From positions 1 through 64,000 of the forward strand of contig JBAXOB010000014.1 in the NCBI GenBank assembly GCA_037133475.1: 64,000 bases of DNA, in the 5' to 3' direction. The stretch is from CAIVAT01 sp037133475. Lineage in GTDB: Bacteria; Bacteroidota; Bacteroidia; Bacteroidales; FEN-979. A program made the position numbers and the translations under genes. The notes under the pieces were generated by a model. The model was not told the origin of the DNA. It did no database searches and worked only from the letters and a program-made list of their open reading frames with translations. This document shows, one piece after another, positions 17,702 to 25,092 of the stretch (the stretch's first letter is position 1; every line of letters starts with the position of its first letter).

Positions 17702-20233
17702 ATGTTAAACAATAAAAGCCAGGTGGAAACACCGGAAGACCAGACAAAGCTGGCTGACTCTGAAACCCGTTATCGCCGCCTCTTTGAAACGGCCAAGGAC
17801 GGAATTCTGATTCTCGATGCCGAAACCGGCATGATCATGGATGTAAACCCGTTTTTAATAGAATTGCTGGGCTATTCCAAGGAACAGTTTATTGAAAAGG
17901 CAATATGGGAGATCGGTTTCTTCAAGGATATCGTGGCAAACCGGGAGAATTTTGCAGAATTACAGGTAAGGGAATACATCCGTTACGAGGATATGCCGCT
18001 TGAAACCGCCGACGGGCGCACGATCCATGTGGAGTTCGTGAGCAATGTCTACCTGGTCGACAAGCAAAAGGTAATCCAGTGCAATATCCGCGACATGACC
18101 GAACGGGTCAGGGCCGAACTGGCCCTGGTCGTCTCTGAAACGAGATACCGCAGGCTCTTCGAAACAGCCCAGGATGGTATTCTTATCCTGGATGCCTCAA
18201 CCGGGATGATCATGGATGTGAACCCGTTTTTAATTGAATTGCTGGGCTATACCAAGGAACAATTAATTGAAAAGGCTATCTGGGAGATTGGCTTTTTCAA
18301 GGATATCGTGGCAAACCAGGATAATTTCATGGAATTACAGCGCCGGGAATATATCCGTTATGAGAACATGCCCCTTGAAACCTCCGACGGGCGAACGATT
18401 CATGTTGAATTTGTCAGCATTGTTTACCGGGTTGACAAGAAAAAGGTAATCCAGTGCAATATCCGCGACATCACCGACCGGGTCAGGGCTGAACGTTTTC
18501 AGAAACTTTCCAACGTTATCCTGAGGATACTGACCAGCAGCCTGGACCTGGAGAAACGCAGCATGGACATCATAAAGGCAATCCAGGAGGAAACGAAATT
18601 TTCAGCGGTCGGGATTCGTCTGCAAAACCAGGAGGACTTTCCCTATTTTGTCCAGATCGGCTTTCCCGTTGAACTGATTCAAAGGGAAACCACCCTTGTT
18701 ATCAGAGACGGGAAGGGCAGGGTATGCAGAGACAAAGATGGCCGGCAAATATTAGCATGTGCCTGTGGACTGGTACTATCCGGGAACACAGATCCTGCTT
18801 CACCATTTTGCACGGATTCAGGGAGTTTCTGGACAAATGATTCGTCGCAGATGTTATCCCTTCCAACCAACTTTGACCTGATACTTCATCCCCGGAACAT
18901 ATGTATCCATGAGGGTTTTGGCTCAATTGCCATCATCCCCATCCTGGCCAATAAAAAAATCGTGGGTGTTCTGCAGCTGAATGAAAAGAAAAAAGGGGCC
19001 TTTACGCATGACATGATCCTCTTTTTTGAAGCGATCTGCCTGATAATCGGAACAGCAATCATGCGCAAGCAAAACACCGACGAACTCCTTATCGCAAAAG
19101 AACACGCCGAAGAGAGCGACCGGCTGAAATCAGCCTTCCTGGCCAACATGAGCCATGAGATCAGGACCCCGATGAACGGGATCCTCGGCTTTGCCGGGCT
19201 GTTGAAAGAGCCGGGGTTAACAGGCGAGGAGCAGGAAAAATACATCAGTATCATCGAAAAAAGCGGTGCCCGGATGCTCAATATCATCAACGACATTGTG
19301 AGCATCTCGAAAATTGAATCGGGGCAGATGGAAGTCTCCTTTTCAAAAACCAATGTAAACCAGCAGATGGAATACATCTATACCTTTTTCAAACCCGAGG
19401 CTGATCGTAAAAACATACAATTCAGGCTGGAAACCTCCTTAACTGCCGAGGATTCTATTATATATTCAGACCAGGAAAAGATAACCGCCATCCTGGTCAA
19501 CCTCACCAATAATGCCCTTAAATTCTGCGACACAGGTTCCGTGGAGTTTGGATGCAAAATGAAGGGCAATTTCCTGGAATTCTTTGTGAAAGATACCGGT
19601 ATCGGGATACCGGTACCGCGGCAAAAAGCAGTTTTTGATCGTTTTATCCAGGCTGATATCAGCGATAAAAGGGCATTCCAGGGAGCAGGCCTGGGATTGT
19701 CCATTTCAAAAGCATACGTGGAAATGCTGGGTGGTTCCATAACGCTGGTCAGCGACGAAGGAAGGGGTTCCGAGTTTACCTTTACCATTCTCCATGCCCC
19801 CGAGGATGAATCAGCGGCGCCGAAGATCCAAGCATTCATGCCGGCAATTGAAGAGAACCATATCTCAAACCTCAATATACTGGTAGCAGAAGACGACGAA
19901 ACATCAGGAATTTTGATAAGCCTTGCCATCCGCAACCTGTCCAGGGAAATTTTCAGGGCCTCCAACGGCGCAGAAACCGTGGAGATTTGCCGTGCCAATC
20001 CTGCAATCGATGTTATCCTGATGGACATGAAAATGCCCGTTATGGATGGATATTCAGCAACCCGGGAGATCCGCAAATTTAATAAAACAGTGGTTATCAT
20101 CGCGCAAACCGCTTACGGGCTTAGCGGCGACAAGGAGAAGGCGCTGGAGGCGGGATGCGACGGCTATATCGCAAAACCCTACAGCAATAATGCGCTGAGG
20201 GCCATACTAAACGTCTGCATGAAAAACAGGTAA
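17702..20233 (+). CDS. Hybrid sensor histidine kinase (PAS-PAS-GAF-HisKA-HATPase-REC)
   Basis: An 843-residue cytoplasmic-looking kinase with no membrane segment. Order: two nearly identical PAS domains (about 21-140 and 146-265), a GAF-like domain (about 275-455) with Cys-rich ACACG, HisKA with phospho-acceptor His in NMSHEIRTPMNGI (near 483), HATPase with DTGIGIP and GAGLGLSI boxes (about 585-700), and a C-terminal receiver (about 720-840) with EDDE, phospho-acceptor Asp in VILMDMKMPV (near 775) and the KPY lysine. It probably senses a cytoplasmic or redox/ligand signal and autophosphorylates into its own receiver; no HPt partner is adjacent, though one exists in the kinase at 41649. The gene is divergent from csbD copy 1. 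Confidence 0.93.
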   Translation: MLNNKSQVETPEDQTKLADSETRYRRLFETAKDGILILDAETGMIMDVNPFLIELLGYSKEQFIEKAIWEIGFFKDIVANRENFAELQVREYIRYEDMPLETADGRTIHVEFVSNVYLVDKQKVIQCNIRDMTERVRAELALVVSETRYRRLFETAQDGILILDASTGMIMDVNPFLIELLGYTKEQLIEKAIWEIGFFKDIVANQDNFMELQRREYIRYENMPLETSDGRTIHVEFVSIVYRVDKKKVIQCNIRDITDRVRAERFQKLSNVILRILTSSLDLEKRSMDIIKAIQEETKFSAVGIRLQNQEDFPYFVQIGFPVELIQRETTLVIRDGKGRVCRDKDGRQILACACGLVLSGNTDPASPFCTDSGSFWTNDSSQMLSLPTNFDLILHPRNICIHEGFGSIAIIPILANKKIVGVLQLNEKKKGAFTHDMILFFEAICLIIGTAIMRKQNTDELLIAKEHAEESDRLKSAFLANMSHEIRTPMNGILGFAGLLKEPGLTGEEQEKYISIIEKSGARMLNIINDIVSISKIESGQMEVSFSKTNVNQQMEYIYTFFKPEADRKNIQFRLETSLTAEDSIIYSDQEKITAILVNLTNNALKFCDTGSVEFGCKMKGNFLEFFVKDTGIGIPVPRQKAVFDRFIQADISDKRAFQGAGLGLSISKAYVEMLGGSITLVSDEGRGSEFTFTILHAPEDESAAPKIQAFMPAIEENHISNLNILVAEDDETSGILISLAIRNLSREIFRASNGAETVEICRANPAIDVILMDMKMPVMDGYSATREIRKFNKTVVIIAQTAYGLSGDKEKALEAGCDGYIAKPYSNNALRAILNVCMKNR
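17762..18490 (+). repeat. Tandem duplication of a PAS domain, 375-bp period
   Basis: The two PAS-coding segments begin at equivalent Glu codons at 17762 and 18137, a 375-bp (125-codon) period. Long stretches are identical or differ only at synonymous positions, for example the MIMDVNPFLIELLGY and EKAIWEIGFFKDIVAN regions, which indicates a recent in-gene duplication or ongoing homogenisation. Confidence 0.85.
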
Positions 20234-20311
20234 CCGGAACTTGTCGCAATTGCACCCCAAATACTTCATCCGGTGCCATTGTACCCTCATTCCATAACTC
20301 CCTAATTCCCC

Positions 20312-20484
20312 CATTCCTGCATTCCTGCATTCCTGCATTGTTTGCATTGTCTGCATTGTCTGCATTGTCTGCATTGTCTGCATTCCCCCATTCCTGCATT
20401 CCTGCATTCCTGCATTCCTGCATTCCTGCATTGTCTGCATTCCTGCATTCCAGCATTGTCTGCATTGTCTGCATTCCTGCATTG
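20312..20484. repeat. Short tandem repeat array built from 8-bp and 9-bp words
   Basis: This 173-bp array lies between the convergent kinase and Nramp genes. It consists of the 8-mer CATTCCTG and the 9-mer CATTGTCTG in runs, with a few variants (CATTGTTTG, CATTCCCC, CATTCCAG). Short imperfect relatives precede it from about 20286. It contains long frames on the minus strand only because of its composition; these are not genes. Confidence 0.9.
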
Positions 20485-20522
20485 ATTTGAAAAAACAACA
20501 GCTTCTTGAAAGGAGGCCATCC

Positions 20523-21788
20523 CTAAATAAACTGGATGCCAATGAGCACCACGGCTGCCACGGTCATCAGCGTAAGCGTGGCAAATCCGAGGAAGTTGGA
20601 CCACTTCCCGTTTGTATATTTCCCCATGATCTTCTTGTTGTTGGAGATATGGAGGATAATCGCAATAAGCACAGGCGCGGTAACGCCGTAAAGGATGGCC
20701 GAATAGATCAGCGCCTTGACCGGTGAAATACCCACGTAGTTCAGGGACAATCCCAGCAAAAGAGATACGGCGATAATCAGGTAAAATGCCTTTGCTTCGT
20801 GGAATTTCTTATCCAGCCCCTCTTTCCAGCCAAAAGTTTCGGTAATGATATAGGAAAGCGACCCGCTCAGCACGGGGATGGCCAGGAGCCCGGTTCCAAT
20901 CACCCCGAGGGCAAAAAGCAGGTAGGCCGAATTCCCGACCAGGGGCTGCAATGCCCGGGCAGCCTGTTCAACCGTATCTATTTTATGAATCCCGGCGTTA
21001 AAAAGGACCGTCCCGGTGGTAAGGATGATAAAAAACATGACAAGGTTGGAGAAAAGCATGCCGAAGTCGACATCCTGTTTCATTTCGTCCATCACCCTTT
21101 TGTTGACAACCAGCTGCTTCTTCCTGATTTTCCTGTCTTCAACCTCCATTGTTGCCTGCCAGAAGAAGAGGTAGGGCGAAATGGTGGTTCCCAGGATGGC
21201 GACCAGGATGCTGATAAAGTTTTTATCAAAGATGATTTTCGGGACCAGGGTGGCTTTCAGAATGGCCAGCCAGTCCTGTTTGAATAAAAATGGAATTACA
21301 AGATAGACAAACAGCGCCAGGCAAAGGTATTTCAGGATTGCTGCCATTTTCCGGTAGGGCAGCAGGATAATGAGTCCCAGCAATAAAAAGGTGAAAAAGA
21401 TGCTGAACCATGTTGCATGGATGGTTGGGAACAACAGGTTCCCGACGGCCCCCATGCCTTCAATATCGGCGCCGATGTTTAAAACGATGGCGGGAAAGCT
21501 AAAAAACAGCATTAAATATAAAACGGGTTTTGAATAATTTGACCTGAGGGTTCCTGCCAGGCCATGGGAGGTAACCAGGCCGATCCTGGCGCACATCTCC
21601 TGGATGGAGGCCATGAGTGGGAAGGTGATCAATGCGGTCCAGAGGGTCGATAGCCCATAGGCTGCACCCGCCTGCGAATAGGTTGCAATGCCGGAGGGGT
21701 CATCATCACTCGCGCCGGTAACAAGCCCGGGGCCCAGGATTTTCCAGAACCTGAAAAATTTATTGAAAAGAATTTTCTTAACTGTCAT
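20523..21788 (-). CDS. Nramp-family divalent metal transporter, divergent motif type
   Basis: A 421-residue protein with about 11 hydrophobic helices. The TM1 region (residues 18-40) reads GPGLVTGASDDDPSGIATYS where classical Nramp proteins have DPGN. The TM6 region (200-213) reads GTTISPYLFFWQA where they have the MPH motif. The metal-coordinating Asp is kept, but the Asn and the Met are replaced. Loss of the Met has been linked to Nramp-related magnesium transporters, so the substrate may be Mg2+ or another hard cation, not Mn2+ or Fe2+; this is inference. It is the last gene of the minus-strand operon starting at csbD copy 2 (42-bp gap to the previous gene). It might instead have its own promoter. 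Confidence 0.85.
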   Translation of the reverse strand: MTVKKILFNKFFRFWKILGPGLVTGASDDDPSGIATYSQAGAAYGLSTLWTALITFPLMASIQEMCARIGLVTSHGLAGTLRSNYSKPVLYLMLFFSFPAIVLNIGADIEGMGAVGNLLFPTIHATWFSIFFTFLLLGLIILLPYRKMAAILKYLCLALFVYLVIPFLFKQDWLAILKATLVPKIIFDKNFISILVAILGTTISPYLFFWQATMEVEDRKIRKKQLVVNKRVMDEMKQDVDFGMLFSNLVMFFIILTTGTVLFNAGIHKIDTVEQAARALQPLVGNSAYLLFALGVIGTGLLAIPVLSGSLSYIITETFGWKEGLDKKFHEAKAFYLIIAVSLLLGLSLNYVGISPVKALIYSAILYGVTAPVLIAIILHISNNKKIMGKYTNGKWSNFLGFATLTLMTVAAVVLIGIQFI

Positions 21789-21830
21789 CGGTCGAATGGA
21801 ATGCGTTGCCGTGATTGATTTTAATGAAAT

Positions 21831-22238
21831 CTATGTTCGTCCGGATACCGGCGAACCAGGGAGTTGTTTTCTCCTGAAAAGGCCCAGGATCGCCCTGCCC
21901 GCTGAAACAACCAGGTCAGGATGATTCTCAATGGCATTGGTGACACTCACCAGCACCGCATCACCGGCCAGCCTCCTGAAAGGGCTTTTCGTCATGCCGG
22001 CAACAACCTTCCTGGCAAGATAACCTGCCGTCAGCCCTACCATGGTGTACAGCAGGCTTCCCTTTCCCTCCTGGCTTGCGGTGCCGCCCTGCACGAAGTC
22101 CCGGAGCATGTTCACCGGCTGCAAGGTTTCAAACAGCGTCATCAGGTCGGCATTAAGCACCTGTTTTTCCGCTGCGCGCCTCTGTTCAAGCCGGGTAATA
22201 GCTTCCCGCAGACCGGTCAGCGTATCGATATTTTGCAT
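21831..22238 (-). CDS. Hypothetical protein of the stress operon, 135 aa
   Basis: I do not recognise a named family. The N-terminal ~40 residues are a charged helix (TLTGLREAITRLEQRRAAEK) likely to form a coiled coil. The middle carries SLLYTMVGLTAGYLARKVV, a short hydrophobic stretch with a Gly-rich turn that may sit in or on the membrane, and the end is basic. It starts 7 bp after the holin-like gene and resembles in style the small proteins that accompany YtxH and holin-like genes, so a role in the cell envelope under stress is a guess from context. Confidence 0.7.
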   Translation of the reverse strand: MQNIDTLTGLREAITRLEQRRAAEKQVLNADLMTLFETLQPVNMLRDFVQGGTASQEGKGSLLYTMVGLTAGYLARKVVAGMTKSPFRRLAGDAVLVSVTNAIENHPDLVVSAGRAILGLFRRKQLPGSPVSGRT

Positions 22239-22245
22239 GATCAGG

Positions 22246-22587
22246 TTATTGAAGTACTTGTTTAATAATAAAATCCCCGGCGGCTTTTTTTATCTTCTTC
22301 CGCAGGAAAATATGAAGGAAACCTGCAGCCACAAGGTAAAAGGCAGCTACGATGAACAGTCCATACCAGTTTTTACCCAGCATTTCACCCAGGAAAAGGG
22401 CAACCGCCGCACTCAGTAAAAGGAAAAACATGGAAACCAGGAGCCATACGCACAGCCTTGGGATCAGGGAGGCCACTATTCGTGTTAACGCCTCCAGTAA
22501 CCTGAATTTTGAAAGTTCAAAAGTTGTAGCACTAAATGCTTCTACGCGTTCCATTAAACGTTCGACTGAGTTTTCCCGGATTTCCAT
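22246..22587 (-). CDS. Holin-like (phage holin family / DUF1469-type) membrane protein
   Basis: A 113-residue protein: amphipathic N-terminal helix (MEIRENSVERLMERVEAFSA), then two membrane helices (about 38-65 and 75-97) separated by a short polar turn (EMLGKNWYG), and a basic C-terminus. This pattern is that of the chromosomal putative Actinobacterial Holin-X/YqjE-like families, which are not lytic but occur in stress operons beside YtxH. Position in the operon: 18 bp after ytxH and 7 bp before the next gene. Confidence 0.7.
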   Translation of the reverse strand: MEIRENSVERLMERVEAFSATTFELSKFRLLEALTRIVASLIPRLCVWLLVSMFFLLLSAAVALFLGEMLGKNWYGLFIVAAFYLVAAGFLHIFLRKKIKKAAGDFIIKQVLQ

Positions 22588-22605
22588 ATTTTTCTTTTTA
22601 GCCTG

Positions 22606-22875
22606 TTATTTCCGCCCCTCTTCGACGGCCTCTTCAACTTTCAATTTTCCTTTGTCCGCCATCATCCTGGCCACTTTTTCAACAGAGTCGAATTTGACCT
22701 TGATACTTTCGATAAAGTCATTGAACTTCTCCCCGATTTCATCGGTATACTCATCGCTTTTACGCGAGATTTTTCTTCTTGTCGATGATCCTCTTGCCGG
22801 GGCAAAAAGAATCCCCAATGCAGCGCCGGCGGCAACGCCTGCCAGCACACCTAATACTACTTTTCCTGAACGCAT
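22606..22875 (-). CDS. YtxH domain protein
   Basis: An 89-residue protein with a Gly/Ala-rich membrane helix at the N-terminus (VVLGVLAGVAAGAALGILFA) immediately followed by APARGSSTRRKISRKSDEY, the membrane-plus-basic motif of YtxH/general stress proteins, then a charged helical tail likely to form a coiled coil. YtxH proteins are small membrane-anchored general stress proteins without a defined reaction. It is the fourth gene of the csbD copy 2 operon, with 19- and 18-bp gaps to its neighbours. Confidence 0.88.
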   Translation of the reverse strand: MRSGKVVLGVLAGVAAGAALGILFAPARGSSTRRKISRKSDEYTDEIGEKFNDFIESIKVKFDSVEKVARMMADKGKLKVEEAVEEGRK

Positions 22876-22894
22876 GATGTTTGATTTTTAAGGG

Positions 22895-23455
22895 TTATTT
22901 ATTTTTTCCTTTATCATTCCCGTGATTATCCTTCTTGTCATGATCGTGACCCGGGGGTGAGCCATTGTCATGGCCATGCTGATCGCTGTTATGGCTGTCG
23001 TGACCGCCATTGTCCCTGTTTTCATGATTGGTTTCATGGGGCCTGTTTTCCCCCTGGTTTCCCCTCCCCGGCCGTTCACCGATGGTTTTCTGCGGGTGGC
23101 CGTGGTATCCCTTGGCATATCTCCCTTTATATTCCCTGAAATGGGTGTATGGGGTATTTCCGTGGTAATCATTCATCACAACTTTATACCCGCCGTAGAG
23201 GTCATAATTCTTATACCTCGCCGGGAGATAGGAGCGGTGAATCCATGCTCCGTCGCCATAATAGATAAACATGGAGGCATTAATATCGTAAAAGGCCTCC
23301 ACGTCAGGCAGGTAGTAATAATGCGCCTCTGCGACCCCCGAGGGTCCCCACATCGGAGGGGCACCAAGGTTCAAACTCACCGAGAATTGCGCCTTTCCCT
23401 CCGCCTGTGCAAAAAACAACACCAGGCTGAAGAGGAATAGTTTTAGAAATTTCAT
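22895..23455 (-). CDS. Secreted His/Asn/Asp-rich protein, 186 aa
   Basis: A Sec signal peptide (MKFLKLFLFSLVLFFAQAEG, cleavage near KAQF) precedes a ~105-residue domain rich in Tyr and aromatic residues (SVAEAHYYYLPDVEAFYDIN-type region with MFIYYGDGAWIHRSYLPARY) and a low-complexity tail dense in His, Asp, Asn, Gly and Lys. The tail could bind metal ions; this is inference from composition. Similar periplasmic proteins with a YYYxPDVExYYD core are common in Bacteroidota, without known function. It lies 22 bp after the coiled-coil lipoprotein in the stress operon. Confidence 0.75.
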   Translation of the reverse strand: MKFLKLFLFSLVLFFAQAEGKAQFSVSLNLGAPPMWGPSGVAEAHYYYLPDVEAFYDINASMFIYYGDGAWIHRSYLPARYKNYDLYGGYKVVMNDYHGNTPYTHFREYKGRYAKGYHGHPQKTIGERPGRGNQGENRPHETNHENRDNGGHDSHNSDQHGHDNGSPPGHDHDKKDNHGNDKGKNK

Positions 23456-23477
23456 CCTATTGGTTTTTATAATCCGG

Positions 23478-23918
23478 TTATTTTACATTTTTGACGGTCA
23501 GGTCCTTGAATGCCTTGCCCAGTTCATCCATATCATGGCTGAATTCAGCCTTGAAACTCTGCCATTGCGCTTTCCCATTGGCCTGGTAACCTGCCATTTT
23601 CATCTTCATTTCGGCATTTTTCTGTTCCAGTACGGCGATTCTCCTGTTGTAGTCAGCCTTCACGGCATGCTTATCCTGCGCGATACTCGCCTTTAAATCG
23701 CTCAGGGCCTTGTCATTGGCTGCAATCCGCTCAGCGGTCTCCTTTTTATAGCTTTCCACATCGGCAAGGTATTCCTTGTTTGCCTGGTCCAGCTCCTTAT
23801 TTGCCTGTGATACCTTATCCTGGGCATTATCCACCTTTTCGGCAGATGTAGTACATCCGGTCATGAGCGCACCTGCCAGTAACATGCCTGCCGCGAGTGC
23901 AAAAATTGTTTTTTTCAT
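23478..23918 (-). CDS. Coiled-coil lipoprotein, 146 aa
   Basis: The signal peptide MKKTIFALAAGMLLAGALMTGC ends in a lipobox with Cys22 (MTGC), so the protein should be lipidated and placed in the inner or outer membrane facing the periplasm. The rest is almost wholly helical and charged (KVDNAQDKVSQANKELDQAN and onward), a long coiled coil reminiscent of Lpp-like or periplasmic spacer lipoproteins. No enzyme motif is visible. It is the second gene of the csbD copy 2 operon, 82 bp after csbD. Confidence 0.8.
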   Translation of the reverse strand: MKKTIFALAAGMLLAGALMTGCTTSAEKVDNAQDKVSQANKELDQANKEYLADVESYKKETAERIAANDKALSDLKASIAQDKHAVKADYNRRIAVLEQKNAEMKMKMAGYQANGKAQWQSFKAEFSHDMDELGKAFKDLTVKNVK

Positions 23919-23980
23919 AGTTTGATTTGTTATTGGTTAAAATTGTTGTAAAGTGGCTGTCGTGAAATTCGTTGCAGCCT

Positions 23981-23999
23981 GCCGGGCAACCTGCCCGGT
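23981..23999 (-). terminator. Hairpin between csbD copy 2 and the lipoprotein gene
   Basis: CCGGGCA (23982-23988), loop ACC, TGCCCGG (23992-23998): a perfect 7-bp GC-rich stem. No U-run follows on the minus strand, so it is more likely a 3'-stabilising or attenuating structure that lets csbD mRNA exceed the rest of the operon than a full terminator. Confidence 0.4.
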
Positions 24000-24000
24000 G

Positions 24001-24186
24001 CTACAGGGATGCTATGATCCTGTTCAACTCCTCCTTGGTTTTCCCAAGCTTGACCTGGAGCCGCCCGATCATCTCATCCTGCTTGCCTGCTTCAAACATC
24101 ACATCATTATCGGTTAACACCGCGAATTTTTGCCTGAGCCTTCCTTTATGTTCATTCCAGGTTCCCAGTACTTCAGTCGTATTCAT
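24001..24186 (-). CDS. CsbD-family stress protein (copy 2)
   Basis: A 61-residue paralogue of copy 1, beginning MNTTEVLGTWNEHKGRLRQK and ending LGKTKEELNRIIASL; the same family motifs are present. An in-frame ATG 51 bp upstream exists, but it lies between the -7 box and the usual start, and the homologous start in copy 1 supports 24186. It is the first gene of a seven-gene minus-strand unit ending with the Nramp-type transporter, and its promoter contains a perfect core motif. Confidence 0.9.
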   Translation of the reverse strand: MNTTEVLGTWNEHKGRLRQKFAVLTDNDVMFEAGKQDEMIGRLQVKLGKTKEELNRIIASL

Positions 24187-24216
24187 GTTTGGTTTTTTAT
24201 ATGTTTTTGGATATTG

Positions 24217-24282
24217 CAAAGGTGAGATTATGTTCAAGGGAATTTGTTACACTACTTTGGCAATTAGTTACATGATTCACAC
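24217..24282 (-). promoter_or_regulatory. Regulon promoter site 2 (csbD copy 2 operon)
   Basis: Minus strand: GTGTGAATCATGTAA (24282-24268), 16 nt, TGTAACA (24251-24245), 20 nt, CACCTTTG (24224-24217). Expected transcript start about 24 nt before the csbD ATG. Confidence 0.88.
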
Positions 24283-24331
24283 CTGCGGTTCCAACCGGCG
24301 GGAAATACCCGCAGGCAGGTTTCAGCGCATG

Positions 24332-24952
24332 TCACAGGGCCTTTACTGTCGGTAATTTCATAAGCACTTCGGGAACCAGTTGCATGGTCAGTCCCTCCTG
24401 GCCCAGGTTGGTGAGTTCCACCTCGCAGGTAATGGAAACCTCCTCGCCTACCATGATGCCACCTGCCTCCATGGCAGTCGTCCACACCAATCCCCAATCG
24501 CTCCTGTTCACCTTCCCGGTCACGGTAAACCCGGCCTTTTCATTTCCCCAGGGATCATTAACGATTCCGCCGAACTGCACCATTAGCATTACATTTTTGG
24601 TGATCCCCCGCATGGTCAGTTCACCCCACATTTCATGGTTTCCCTCCTTGTCTGTTTTTCCGATGGAGATGGAGGTGAAGGAGATCTGCTTATGTGTTTC
24701 AACATCAAAGAAATCAGCGCTTTTTAAATGTTCATCACGTTTTGCATCGCCCGTACTGATGGAGGATGCATCGATCCATAGGTCAATTTCTGCCGTGGTG
24801 AAGTCTTTCCCACGGGTATAGATGCTGGCATCAAAGGTCCGGAAGGAACCTCTGACACTGGTAATCCTTAAATGCCTTACTTTAAAGGCAAGTTCACTAT
24901 GAGCCTGGTCGATCGACCACCTGGTTTTGGAAGTAACGTTCGTATTTTTCAT
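24332..24952 (-). CDS. YceI-family periplasmic-type lipid-binding protein, no signal peptide seen
   Basis: A 206-residue lipocalin-like YceI protein: WSIDQAHSELAFKVRHLRIT at the start, VRGSFRTFDASI, SISTGDAKRDEHLKSADFFD and TMRGITKNVMLMVQFGG, all family hallmarks of the isoprenoid-binding barrel. Unlike most YceI proteins it has no signal peptide: the domain begins within 10 residues of the ATG, suggesting a cytoplasmic form. In a stress island it may bind polyprenyl lipids or fatty acids. It has its own promoter site and an AT-rich 60-nt leader. Confidence 0.92.
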   Translation of the reverse strand: MKNTNVTSKTRWSIDQAHSELAFKVRHLRITSVRGSFRTFDASIYTRGKDFTTAEIDLWIDASSISTGDAKRDEHLKSADFFDVETHKQISFTSISIGKTDKEGNHEMWGELTMRGITKNVMLMVQFGGIVNDPWGNEKAGFTVTGKVNRSDWGLVWTTAMEAGGIMVGEEVSITCEVELTNLGQEGLTMQLVPEVLMKLPTVKAL

Positions 24953-25012
24953 CTTAAATTAGTTAACTGGTTTGCGGTATATTGTTTCTCCATCTGCTCC
25001 CGGAGCATGCTG

Positions 25013-25078
25013 CAAAGATGGGTTGCCCCTGCTTGTGAAGTGTTATATAAATATGGGATTAAGTTGCAACATTCACAC
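25013..25078 (-). promoter_or_regulatory. Regulon promoter site 3 (YceI gene)
   Basis: Minus strand: GTGTGAATGTTGCAA (25078-25064), 16 nt, TATAACA (25047-25041), 20 nt, CATCTTTG (25020-25013). Confidence 0.85.
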
Positions 25079-25092
25079 ATTCACGGGTAATA

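Noticed and set aside
20121..20604. Three overlapping minus-strand frames rich in MQECRNAG and ADNADNA repeats
   Set aside because: They are translations of the 8/9-bp tandem repeat in three frames; no start or family, and they overlap the kinase and transporter ends.
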